A stretch of DNA of 36,128 nt, from positions 1 through 36,128 of the forward strand of contig JAPYWJ010000010.1 of assembly GCA_028276405.1 (NCBI GenBank). Reading direction: 5' to 3'. This document shows, in pieces, positions 23,814 to 31,404 of this stretch (positions within the stretch are counted from its first letter, which is position 1; each line of letters begins with the position of its first letter). A program made the translations under genes and the position numbers. Source of the stretch: Hydrogenobacter sp. (GTDB taxonomy: Bacteria > Aquificota > Aquificia > Aquificales > Aquificaceae). A model generated the notes under the pieces. It worked only from the letters and a program-made list of their open reading frames with translations, was not told the DNA's origin and did not search any database.

Positions 23814-23831
23814 CTAAAATAAATATTTTAG
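23814..23831. promoter_or_regulatory. 18-bp palindrome upstream of the GYD operon
   Basis: CTAAAATA-AA-TATTTTAG is a perfect 8-bp inverted repeat just upstream of the GYD ribosome binding site. It may be an operator overlapping the promoter. It does not match the FNR or CRP consensus. Confidence 0.4.
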
Positions 23832-23889
23832 CTTCTCAGCAGGAAAAGTCAAAAATTTCTTTCATAATCCTTTCTTATGCTTTTTTCCC

Positions 23890-23982
23890 ATGTACGCCAT
23901 ATGGATCCAGAAGAGAACAAAGACCTTAGTAAGAGGTGAGAAGTTCTATGTGTTTGCTCAGATCCACGAGCTTGCTCCGTAA
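23890..23982 (+). other. Possible 30-aa small ORF or gene remnant
   Basis: An ATG at 23890 opens 30 codons with codon use like the neighbours (MYAIWIQKRTKTLVRG to AQIHELAP). The 3' third overlaps the end of trxB on the opposite strand. No ribosome site precedes it. It may be a small protein, the tail of a decayed gene, or chance. Confidence 0.25.
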
Positions 23983-24887
23983 GTGAGATCATGGTATATG
24001 GAAAGCAATGCCTTTGCACCTTCTCCCGCAGCGGTTATAATCTGCTTAGCGAATATGTTGGTGCAATCTCCAGCAGCGTAAATGCCTCTTTCAGAGGTTC
24101 TGTTGTTGCAGTCTATTATTATTTCTCCTCTGTTTGTGGTTAGAACGCCAAGCTCTTTAGCAAGTTCTGAGTTGGGCTTTAGACCAATCTCTACAAATAC
24201 TCCCTCTACATCAAGAGTATATGTTTCACCTTTTTGCATATCTTCCAAGACAACCTTTTTGACCTCTTTTCCATCTCCATCTATTTGTAGGATCCTGTGA
24301 TTGAGAAGAGGCTTAACCTTTGGATTTCCCAGCACTTTGTCCCTTAGCACTTCGTCTGCAATGAACCTGTCCGATATTTCTACTATATATATCTGCAAAG
24401 CGTAATTGAGCAACTGCTCTGCCGCCTCAAAACCAGAATTCCCACCACCTACCACAACCACCTTTTTATTTTTAAAGAAAGGAGCATCACATGTATAGCA
24501 GTAAGATACACCTCTTCCTGTGTACTCTTTCTCACCAGGAACCTTTAGTTTTCTGTGTTCAGCCCCAGTGCAAAAGAGCACGGTTTTTGCTTCGTATTCT
24601 TTCCCAGAAAGGGTCTTAAGCTTAAAACCTTCACTATTTCTTTCCACCTTAATAACATCGTCCAATATGGGTTTTACGCCAAGCTTTTCCATCTGCTGTA
24701 TCATCTTCTCTACAAAGACTATCCCATCCACCATGGCATATCCAAGATAGTTTTCTATTTCTCCAGCTTTTATCACCTGTCCTCCCACTTCGCGCGTTAT
24801 TAAAAGAAAATCCATCTTCTTCCTTGAAGCGTATATGCTTGCGGATATGCCAGCGGGTCCACCACCTACTATAACTAACTGGTGCAT
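23958..24887 (-). CDS. trxB: Thioredoxin reductase-family flavoprotein
   Basis: This 309-aa enzyme has the FAD motif GGGPAGISASIYA (8-20), the redox CxxC C130-Y-T-C133 in SYCYTCDAPFF, a second nucleotide motif VVVGGGNSGFEAAE and the FAD-closing GIYAAGDCTN. In NADPH-using TrxB the second domain carries HRRxxxR; here that place reads VEISDRFIAD, closer to the NADH-using AhpF reductase, and the C-terminal AAGEGAKALLS also resembles AhpF. It reduces thioredoxin- or glutaredoxin-like partners. TATAAT lies 8 nt before the ATG. Confidence 0.92.
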   Translation of the reverse strand: MHQLVIVGGGPAGISASIYASRKKMDFLLITREVGGQVIKAGEIENYLGYAMVDGIVFVEKMIQQMEKLGVKPILDDVIKVERNSEGFKLKTLSGKEYEAKTVLFCTGAEHRKLKVPGEKEYTGRGVSYCYTCDAPFFKNKKVVVVGGGNSGFEAAEQLLNYALQIYIVEISDRFIADEVLRDKVLGNPKVKPLLNHRILQIDGDGKEVKKVVLEDMQKGETYTLDVEGVFVEIGLKPNSELAKELGVLTTNRGEIIIDCNNRTSERGIYAAGDCTNIFAKQIITAAGEGAKALLSIYHDLTYGASSWI

Positions 24888-24895
24888 CGTATAAA

Positions 24896-24901
24896 ATTAT
24901 A
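24896..24901 (-). promoter_or_regulatory. -10 box of trxB, predicted leaderless
   Basis: Minus-strand TATAAT ends 8 nt before the trxB ATG. There is no ribosome binding site. Confidence 0.5.
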
Positions 24902-24906
24902 TAAAA

Positions 24907-25767
24907 TCACTTCACACTGTGAGTTTTGTAAGGTACTGGTATGTACTGAACGGAAGGCACCTGGGAACCCATGGGTTGAGGGAACAGTTCCATAAGAGCG
25001 TATACTTCTTCCGGCACATCTGTGCTTACATTAAGTCCTATCTCTTTGAGCCTTTCAACACTTAGAGGATAATCGTGAGTGTACTTGCCTGTAGCAAGCT
25101 CCTGAGCTATGCTCTTTGCCTTATTCTCTTCTATACCGTTATTTTTTAAAAGATTCACCAGGTATTCCACCATTTGATCTATGGCTTTTTTAGCTACATC
25201 CGCCAGTATAAGGGTTTGATCGTCTATCTCATTGATATCTTTAAGCTCAAGCACTTTAAGTATGGATGCAGCAGGCATCTGTCCCAACTGTGGGTCAACA
25301 GGACCAAGTACCGCATTGTGATCCATAATGATCTCGTCCGCAGCAAGAGCTATAAGAGTACCACCAGACATAGCATAGTGGGGTACTATAACTCTTACAG
25401 GAGCTTTGTGTCTTGAAAGGGCATTGGCTATCTGTGTAGCAGCAAGGGCAAGACCACCAGGCGTATGTATGATGAGGTCTATGGGCATATCCTCTGGAGT
25501 CATCCTTATAGCCCTTAGAACCTGTTCTGAGTCCTCTATGTTTATAAATCTGAATATGGGAACTCCTAACAGTGCAAGGCTTTCCTGTCTATGTATTAAA
25601 GTTATGACCCTGCTTCCTCTTTTTCTTTCAAGCTTTTCTATTATGGCTTCTCTGGCTTTATCCAGCAGAAACCTCCTCCATACAGGCAGAATTAGGAAAA
25701 ATATTAGTAGTAAAATCCAGAAGAGATTAAAGATGTACGCTACAGGATTAAAGTAAGTTTGATCCAT
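24907..25767 (-). CDS. Membrane-anchored Clp-fold serine protease (SDH/DUF114 family)
   Basis: This protein of about 286 aa starts at ATG 25767 (MDQTYFN), 8 nt after a TATAAT; an in-frame TTG 3 codons upstream lies inside the promoter and is rejected. One membrane helix (about 12-30) is followed by a ClpP/crotonase-fold protease domain: IDLIIHTPGGLALAATQIA, then PHYAMSGGTLIALAADEI with the likely nucleophile Ser, and GPVDPQLGQ. This is the S49-like SDH family (PF01972) found in archaea and thermophilic bacteria, probably degrading membrane-associated substrates. Confidence 0.88.
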   Translation of the reverse strand: MDQTYFNPVAYIFNLFWILLLIFFLILPVWRRFLLDKAREAIIEKLERKRGSRVITLIHRQESLALLGVPIFRFINIEDSEQVLRAIRMTPEDMPIDLIIHTPGGLALAATQIANALSRHKAPVRVIVPHYAMSGGTLIALAADEIIMDHNAVLGPVDPQLGQMPAASILKVLELKDINEIDDQTLILADVAKKAIDQMVEYLVNLLKNNGIEENKAKSIAQELATGKYTHDYPLSVERLKEIGLNVSTDVPEEVYALMELFPQPMGSQVPSVQYIPVPYKTHSVK

Positions 25768-25775
25768 AAAGTACA

Positions 25776-25781
25776 ATTATA
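25776..25781 (-). promoter_or_regulatory. -10 box of the Clp-fold protease gene
   Basis: Minus-strand TATAAT ends 8 nt before ATG 25767, again a leaderless arrangement; this decides the start. Confidence 0.5.
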
Positions 25782-25794
25782 AGTCAGTGTTTGG

Positions 25795-26514
25795 TCAAAT
25801 AACTAACTTTTCCAACTCTCTTCTTTTTATTATCTCTATGTATCCTCTCTCTGTGTTTATAATACCTTGCTTTTTCCACTTGCTCATGACTCTTATGGTT
25901 GTCTCTACAGTGGTGCCAGTCATCTCTGCTATATCAAGTCTTGTTAGGGGTGCTTCTATTATTATGGTATCGTCGTACCTTTTTCCTATTCTATCCGCTA
26001 TCTCTAACAGCACTTTTGCGATTCTCTCTTCCACCTTTCCTCCCGCTATGCTCTTTATGGTTTCGTAGGTCTGTATGAGGTTTGCTGTTGCCTCACAGGT
26101 CATTTTTATGGCTACTGCAGGGTGTTTTATAGCAAGGTTTATAAAGTCTTTGTTGGATATGTAAAGCGCTTTGGATTCTGTCATGGACTTGGCTGTGTAT
26201 GTGTTTTTAGGGGCTTTTTTACCCCATTCTATCCATCCAAACACATCGCCTGGGTATACAAGCCTTACTATCACTATGCGTGCATCCTGCGTCTCTTTGA
26301 GTAGTTTTATGAGTCCCTCTATGAGTATGTATATGCCAGGTTCCGCTTCCTCTTCAAAGAAGATGTATTCGTTTCTCCTAAACTCTTTGACTTGCATATA
26401 CTTTATAGCCTCTTTTAACTCTTCTTCTCCTAAACCTTCAAAGAGGTGTATTTGTTTGAGCATATCCAGCTTTATGTGCATATCTTCCCTTTCTCTAATA
26501 GCCTCTTTTGCCAT
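25795..26514 (-). CDS. Crp/Fnr-family transcriptional regulator
   Basis: This 239-aa regulator has a cyclic-nucleotide-binding-like beta-roll (about 20-130; LFEGLGEEELKEAIKYMQVK, then PGDVFGWIEW), a long dimer helix (about 130-165) and a C-terminal HTH (LTRLDIAEMTGTTVETTIRV). It has no N-terminal Cys cluster like FNR, and only one cysteine overall (MTCEATAN), so oxygen sensing by an iron-sulfur cluster is unlikely; the effector is unknown. GGAGG lies 6 nt before the ATG. It overlaps the 3' end of the aminopeptidase gene by 43 nt. Confidence 0.92.
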   Translation of the reverse strand: MAKEAIREREDMHIKLDMLKQIHLFEGLGEEELKEAIKYMQVKEFRRNEYIFFEEEAEPGIYILIEGLIKLLKETQDARIVIVRLVYPGDVFGWIEWGKKAPKNTYTAKSMTESKALYISNKDFINLAIKHPAVAIKMTCEATANLIQTYETIKSIAGGKVEERIAKVLLEIADRIGKRYDDTIIIEAPLTRLDIAEMTGTTVETTIRVMSKWKKQGIINTERGYIEIIKRRELEKLVI

Positions 26515-27551
26515 CCTTTACCTCCTACTATAACTTCTGGTCTAAAAACTACATAATCTGTGTGAAAGGGTACTCTGTTGATACCACCAAATGTATGGTT
26601 ATCTCCTATGGCTATATGAATGGTACCAAGTATTTTTTCTGCTTCCAACACATTGTCAGCTCTTTTAGCTCCCGGGTTTGTACCTATACCAAACTCCGCT
26701 ATGAACCTTGCATTTTCGTACTTTTTAAATACATCCTCAAGGGTGTATCTGTAGGGTTCAAAACCTTCTATCTCCTCCACAGCGCCATCTTTAAATTTAA
26801 GGCTGATAGGTCTTTCTAACCTTCTGTCAGGACCATAAGTGATCACGAGCTTTCCGTAAGCGGATGTCTCTAAGGGTGCAATAAATGCCTCTCCTGCAGG
26901 GAGGTTTCCAAAATCACCCCTTGTGTGAAATAGTCCCGTATCCGCTATGGCTTTTCTACCTTGAAGGGAGAACTCTACGCTTGTGCCTTCCTCACCTTTT
27001 ACGATCGCCCACTCTGCTTCTGTTAGTATGTCTGCTATGTCGCTACTTAATCTGCTTACTAAGTTCCAATCTACACTCATGGGACCCTCAAACATGTCAG
27101 GATCAAAAAGAGGCATAGATGCATAACGCGCACCAAATACCTCCGTAAGAAGCTTTCTGTAAAAGGTATGGGTTGTAGAATAGTAAGAAAATGCTATCAC
27201 AACTTGAGGGACATCTTGTGCATACTCCTTGATGATGTTTATCACCTCTTGCTCTGGGTAAGCCTCTTTGTTGAGCAGTTTTTCTAAAAGCCCTTTTTCT
27301 TTTAAAAGGTCTATTGCCTTTCCCCCAAAGGTTGCTCTCCATACCTCTTCTGGTGGTTCTTTACCGTGAGACTTAAGGGATGTATAAAGAACATACCTCA
27401 CCTTTGTGGTGATCCTTTTGGCAACCTCCAAGAATTCTTCTAAAAGCTCTACTAAGTAATCCTTTTCGTCATCTACAAGCAAAAGTAAACTCTCTTCTTG
27501 TTTTAGGTCCATATTCACTTTATAGAGCCTGTATATATGCTCTTCGTACAT
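26472..27551 (-). CDS. M29-family aminopeptidase
   Basis: This 359-aa metalloenzyme matches the thermophilic aminopeptidase T/AmpS family: GNLPAGEAFIAPLE, ARFIAEFGIGTNPGAK, VLEAEKILGTIHIAIGDNHT and FHTDYVVF, which supply the Glu/His/Asp ligands of the two-metal site. The N-terminal part is the usual alpha/beta domain. It releases N-terminal residues from peptides in the cytoplasm. It lies 26 nt after the MCE gene on the same strand and overlaps the Crp/Fnr gene downstream. Confidence 0.88.
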   Translation of the reverse strand: MYEEHIYRLYKVNMDLKQEESLLLLVDDEKDYLVELLEEFLEVAKRITTKVRYVLYTSLKSHGKEPPEEVWRATFGGKAIDLLKEKGLLEKLLNKEAYPEQEVINIIKEYAQDVPQVVIAFSYYSTTHTFYRKLLTEVFGARYASMPLFDPDMFEGPMSVDWNLVSRLSSDIADILTEAEWAIVKGEEGTSVEFSLQGRKAIADTGLFHTRGDFGNLPAGEAFIAPLETSAYGKLVITYGPDRRLERPISLKFKDGAVEEIEGFEPYRYTLEDVFKKYENARFIAEFGIGTNPGAKRADNVLEAEKILGTIHIAIGDNHTFGGINRVPFHTDYVVFRPEVIVGGKGWQKRLLEKGKICT

Positions 27552-27577
27552 GGTAATAAAATTTAAACCATTTTTTA

Positions 27578-29125
27578 CTAAAAAGGTATCTTCAAGGTAC
27601 CAATAAGGTATTTAAGGTCGTTATCTGTAAATAAGAGTCCTACACCACCAAAAGCGCCTCTAAGTTTAGAATTCAAAAGGTCATCTGCTCCAAAGCGCAC
27701 AAACAGGGGTCCACTTACTTTGTAGTTTACACCCACCTGAAGGTTAGGCTTGAGGTTTTTATCTTGGGGTCTATCTCGCCTTCCAAAATCCCATAGGTCA
27801 GAAGTAAAGGTAATTTTCTTGTTATAAACAAGGTCAGCACCAATACCTCCAGTGGATTCCTTTAGTCCTCCCCTGAGCACCAAGCTTTTGTCTCCCATTA
27901 TAGGAAATATCCTCGCATACTGTAGCGTAAACTGGGGTTTGAACTCCTTTTTTATTACGGTCTGGTTAGGAAGTATCTCTTCCCTGTAAACCCTACCTCT
28001 TGAGTTTCCCACCACTTCAACAAGATAGTACTTCTGCTCATCAGGTTGCAGAGTTATGCTCAGTATTCCCTTTGAATCACCTGCCTTGTAAAGCTCTCCT
28101 CTGAAGCCTATGTAAAGATTAGTTTTATCTGCTACTTCTCCTGCCTTGGCAAAGGTTCTTGTGGCAAAGTTTATATTTCTGTATAGTTCCTCGTCTTTGA
28201 CCAGCTTACCCAAAGTGCCTTCGCCTTTTTCTATTCTTGCAACGATTCTGCTGAGGTTCTCTGTAAGTTCTGCAAGGTTTGAGGTTGTTGTCTTGAGATT
28301 CTCCCTGTTTTCTACCACAACCTTGTTGAGACTATTAGAAAGGTCGTTGAGGTTTTTGGCAAGCTCGGGAAGTGTTACTTTAAGTCCGTATGTAAGCTCT
28401 CTTAAGTTTTCAACGGTTTGTCTCAGATCTTGCCTGTTTTCAACGGTGAGCTTATCCACATCCTGAGCTAACCTGTCCACAGATGCTATAGCAGAAGGAA
28501 GGGTCCTGTTTAAGTTTGCTACCAGTATATTGAGGTTCGCTATGGTCTGCCTGAGATTTTCTCTGTTTTCTATAGAGATCTTGCTTAGGGTACCCGAGAG
28601 CAGTTCAAGGTTTTGAACTATCCTTCTTATGTCCTCTCTGTTCTCTGCAAGAATCATCTGAAAGTTTTCCACCATCAATCTTATAGCCTCAGAAGTGTTG
28701 GTTAGTTCCTTTACCATTCTATCCGTGTCTGCATAACTGTATGTTTTGGTTATGGCAGAACCCTCAGAGAGGACACCAGAGGAGGGGTCGCCTGGGTTTA
28801 TAGATAAGTACTTGTCTCCCATAAGTCCCAATGTGCCTATCTGGGCGCTCGCATTTTTATAGAGCTGTATATCCTTATCTATTTCAAACACTACTTGTAC
28901 TTTTCCGTCTTTTAACTCTACGCTACGCACCTTCCCACTCCTTATTCCGGCAACCCTCACCTCTGCACCTTTTGATAGTCCACCTACATTGTCAAAATAA
29001 ACCTTGTAAACCTTTACGCCGGGTCTGAAAAAGGGGATCTCTCCAAAAGTAAGCACAAGAAATGCAAAAGCAAGGGATACAGCAACTACAAAGGCACCTA
29101 CCTTAAATTCCGCGGACAGCTTCAT
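27578..29125 (-). CDS. MCE (MlaD-like) protein with long helical repeats and C-terminal barrel-like domain
   Basis: This 515-aa protein has an N-terminal membrane anchor (about 9-27), one MCE domain (about 36-115; YFDNVGGLSKGAEVRVAGI; IGTLGLMGDKYLSINPG), a long helical region (130-305), and a C-terminal 170 residues of alternating hydrophobic strands (about 345-515) ending in LIGTLKIPF, like an outer-membrane or barrel-type domain. The helical region contains ENRE/Q(D/N)L motifs at 161, 186, 229 and 272; the last three are 43 residues apart. MCE proteins carry lipids across the periplasm. No MlaE/MlaF partners are next to it. Confidence 0.88.
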   Translation of the reverse strand: MKLSAEFKVGAFVVAVSLAFAFLVLTFGEIPFFRPGVKVYKVYFDNVGGLSKGAEVRVAGIRSGKVRSVELKDGKVQVVFEIDKDIQLYKNASAQIGTLGLMGDKYLSINPGDPSSGVLSEGSAITKTYSYADTDRMVKELTNTSEAIRLMVENFQMILAENREDIRRIVQNLELLSGTLSKISIENRENLRQTIANLNILVANLNRTLPSAIASVDRLAQDVDKLTVENRQDLRQTVENLRELTYGLKVTLPELAKNLNDLSNSLNKVVVENRENLKTTTSNLAELTENLSRIVARIEKGEGTLGKLVKDEELYRNINFATRTFAKAGEVADKTNLYIGFRGELYKAGDSKGILSITLQPDEQKYYLVEVVGNSRGRVYREEILPNQTVIKKEFKPQFTLQYARIFPIMGDKSLVLRGGLKESTGGIGADLVYNKKITFTSDLWDFGRRDRPQDKNLKPNLQVGVNYKVSGPLFVRFGADDLLNSKLRGAFGGVGLLFTDNDLKYLIGTLKIPF

Positions 29126-29132
29126 GTAGTTT

Positions 29133-29138
29133 ATATTA
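29133..29138 (-). promoter_or_regulatory. -10 box of the MCE gene
   Basis: Minus-strand TAATAT ends 7 nt before the ATG at 29125; predicted leaderless. A matching -35 is not seen. Confidence 0.4.
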
Positions 29139-29160
29139 ACCCATTTCTCCCTGATGACAT

Positions 29161-29187
29161 TTTGGCAATGTTTTGTCCCTTTGGCAA
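29161..29187. repeat. Direct repeat TTTGGCAA upstream of the sigma-54 promoter
   Basis: TTTGGCAA occurs at 29161-29168 and 29180-29187, 19 nt apart, within the 154-nt gap between the MCE gene and the DsrE-like gene. The distance from the promoter (54-80 nt upstream of the -24 element) suits an enhancer site for a sigma-54 activator. Confidence 0.4.
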
Positions 29188-29240
29188 CACATCCTTAAAT
29201 GGGTGCATTGAAAAACAAGGCTTCTTTGTAAAGAGGGCGT

Positions 29241-29256
29241 TGGCATGCTTTTTGCA
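29241..29256 (+). promoter_or_regulatory. Sigma-54 (RpoN) promoter
   Basis: TGGCATGCTTTTTGCA matches the -24/-12 consensus TGGCAYG-N4-TTGCW throughout, with GG (29242-29243) and GC (29254-29255) 10 nt apart. Transcription should begin near 29267, leaving a short leader with GAAGGAGGTG before the ATG at 29280. Confidence 0.8.
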
Positions 29257-29279
29257 CACAATGTTGAAGGAGGTGCACC

Positions 29280-29786
29280 ATGGACAGAAGAAGCTTTTTT
29301 AAGCTTACTGCGGCGATGGGTTCCATTCCTGTATTGAATAAGTTAGCTTATTCAGCACCCGCTAAGGTCAATCCTGTTGATTTAAAAAAAGACACACCCA
29401 TAGCGGTTGTTTACCACTGCGACTTTCCACAAGAAGCGCGTTTTAGCGCCATGCTTACCAACATAGGGAATCACCTCTCTGTATACGACAACGACCCTTT
29501 CAAGATAAAGATAGTTGTTGTAGCGCACGGTCCTGGAGTTAAGTTTTTCATGAAGGACCTCTCGGGAAGCCCATGGGAAAACGAACCCATAAACATTCCG
29601 GAACTTGCAAGAAGGGAAAAAGACTTAACTTTATACGGCGTTGAGTATTACATATGCAACATAACCCTGACACGCTTAAGGCTAAATCCGGATAAGCTTT
29701 ATGACTTTACCAAGATAGTGCCTTCTGGTGTGGGTGCCATAGGAGAACTTCAGTCAAAGGGTTTTGCGTACATAAAAGTTCAATAA
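29280..29786 (+). CDS. Tat-exported DsrE-like protein
   Basis: This 168-aa protein begins with a twin-arginine signal (DRRSFFKLTAAMG, cleavage near residue 26) and then a DsrE/F-like alpha/beta domain (about 40-168): PIAVVYHCDF, KIKIVVVAHGPGVKFFM, LTLYGVEYYICNITLTRL, with C126 at the place of the reactive Cys in many DsrE proteins and C47 near the first strand. Tat export implies folding in the cytoplasm. A periplasmic sulfur-binding role is inferred, not shown. First gene after the sigma-54 promoter; the porin follows 14 nt later. Confidence 0.82.
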   Translation: MDRRSFFKLTAAMGSIPVLNKLAYSAPAKVNPVDLKKDTPIAVVYHCDFPQEARFSAMLTNIGNHLSVYDNDPFKIKIVVVAHGPGVKFFMKDLSGSPWENEPINIPELARREKDLTLYGVEYYICNITLTRLRLNPDKLYDFTKIVPSGVGAIGELQSKGFAYIKVQ

Positions 29787-29800
29787 AAGGAGGAAAAAAA

Positions 29801-31390
29801 ATGAGAAAGGGGAAGATTTTAAGCTCAGGATTTTTGATGGTGTGCCTTTTTGCTCCCGAATTTGCTCATGCCATAAGGCTTTCCGGTCCTGCGGAGGAAC
29901 AGTATCTTGACATTAACTTCCTGATGCAACTGTGGTTTAGGCATCAGGATATAAGCTCTCAAAATAGGCCTAACTTTGTAAATGCGAGTGATAGAGATGA
30001 TGTATTTTTTAGAAGGATAAGGTTAAGATTCTTTGGTAGCGCTTCTTCATGGTTTAAGTTCAACTTGGTTTTGAGAGACAATGACTTTGGAAGAGACCCC
30101 TACGATGCACCTTTTGGTGGACAACCTACACATTCCAAAAGACAAAGCAACAGAAATACTGGATACATTCACGAATTTGATGCCATATTAGTTCCAAGTG
30201 CTATGACGGATACTAGAGGAATAACTCTTGATTTACATTTGGGTTATCCAAGAGTACCTTTGGGAAGAGAGCAGTTTCAGAGAGCTTACGATAACATAGA
30301 TTTAGACAGAACAAATGCCTCTTTAAGATGGACCCATTTAGCGATAGGAGATGTGACAGGTAGAGCTTTTGGAGGTTATGCACATATAAGAGCTTCCAAT
30401 AAGGGTAGCGGCTATTCAAAAATCACCCTTGACGGATTTGTTGGTGCTTTCGGTGGGTTCAAAAATGTTAAAAACCCGTGGGATGAGTCTGTTGTAGGTG
30501 TGGGCGCAAGTACTCCCCTATGCGGGTATACATCCCCTAATCCCGCAATAAGTACTTGCCTTTCTAAAGCAAGGGGCAACTCTTCCAATAACTTTTTGTA
30601 CACTTTCAGGGCAACGGTACAGTTCGGGGAGCCAGAAGGCAAGCCAGTTATATACAACTGGCTATATAGGGATACTTACTTAGGAAAGAGGAAAGGCGTT
30701 ACTTTAGGTGTATCTTACGCCTTCCAGAATAAAATAAGCCAGCACATAATTACGGATACTCAGGGTATATCCCCCGGATTTCTTGGCAACGGAGCCCCTT
30801 ACAACGGTGCAGGAACAGTAAATGCGAGAATACCATACCTTCTCTTGCCCAATCCCATAGGAGTGGGTAGTGCCGCTGTATCCAACAGTCTTTTAGATAA
30901 TAAGGTGGATATGAAGTTTTACGGAGCTGATATCTCATGGCATCACGGACCCATATCCTTTGTGGCGGAAGTTGGGCAGGTAAAGTTTAGCAAACTACTC
31001 CTTGCTGATGGTGCTAACAATCTGTATCCAGGAAAGAGCATAAAGAATGACTTTTGGCTTGTCAAGGCAGGTTACATGATAAACCCTAACGCGGTGCATA
31101 AGTTTGAACCTTACATTAGTTACTCAGAGTACAAACCTCAGATAGTTCAGGTGGGTAGTGGTGCAAACGCAAGACTTTACGGAGATGCTACCGACTTTGT
31201 GGGTGCTAACCAACTCACAGCAGGTCAAGACAGATCAAGCCTTGGAAAGATAAAACAGGTAGGCATTGGAATAAATTACTACTATAAAAGTGAAAACTTC
31301 AGGTGGACTGTAGAGTACACAAGGTTTGATGAGCAAAGGAACAAGATAAACAATGATGCGGTAAGCGTGCAGTTTCAGTGGATCTTTTAG
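29801..31390 (+). CDS. OprO/OprP-type outer-membrane porin
   Basis: This 529-aa protein has a Sec signal peptide (cleavage after AHA, about residue 24), many alternating beta strands and a C-terminal aromatic (QFQWIF) as in outer-membrane barrels. The early FFRRIRLRFFGSASSWFKFN region resembles the phosphate-selective porin O/P family. Two cysteines 12 residues apart (LCGYTSPNPAISTCL) may form a loop disulfide. AAAGGAGG supports the start. It is cotranscribed with the Tat DsrE-like protein. The ligand is unknown. Confidence 0.85.
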   Translation: MRKGKILSSGFLMVCLFAPEFAHAIRLSGPAEEQYLDINFLMQLWFRHQDISSQNRPNFVNASDRDDVFFRRIRLRFFGSASSWFKFNLVLRDNDFGRDPYDAPFGGQPTHSKRQSNRNTGYIHEFDAILVPSAMTDTRGITLDLHLGYPRVPLGREQFQRAYDNIDLDRTNASLRWTHLAIGDVTGRAFGGYAHIRASNKGSGYSKITLDGFVGAFGGFKNVKNPWDESVVGVGASTPLCGYTSPNPAISTCLSKARGNSSNNFLYTFRATVQFGEPEGKPVIYNWLYRDTYLGKRKGVTLGVSYAFQNKISQHIITDTQGISPGFLGNGAPYNGAGTVNARIPYLLLPNPIGVGSAAVSNSLLDNKVDMKFYGADISWHHGPISFVAEVGQVKFSKLLLADGANNLYPGKSIKNDFWLVKAGYMINPNAVHKFEPYISYSEYKPQIVQVGSGANARLYGDATDFVGANQLTAGQDRSSLGKIKQVGIGINYYYKSENFRWTVEYTRFDEQRNKINNDAVSVQFQWIF

Positions 31391-31404
31391 AAGCTGTCAA
31401 GCCC

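Noticed and set aside
28146-28466. Plus-strand frame opposite the MCE gene
   Set aside because: Shadow of the repeated ENRE helical region, with Ser/Leu-rich noise.
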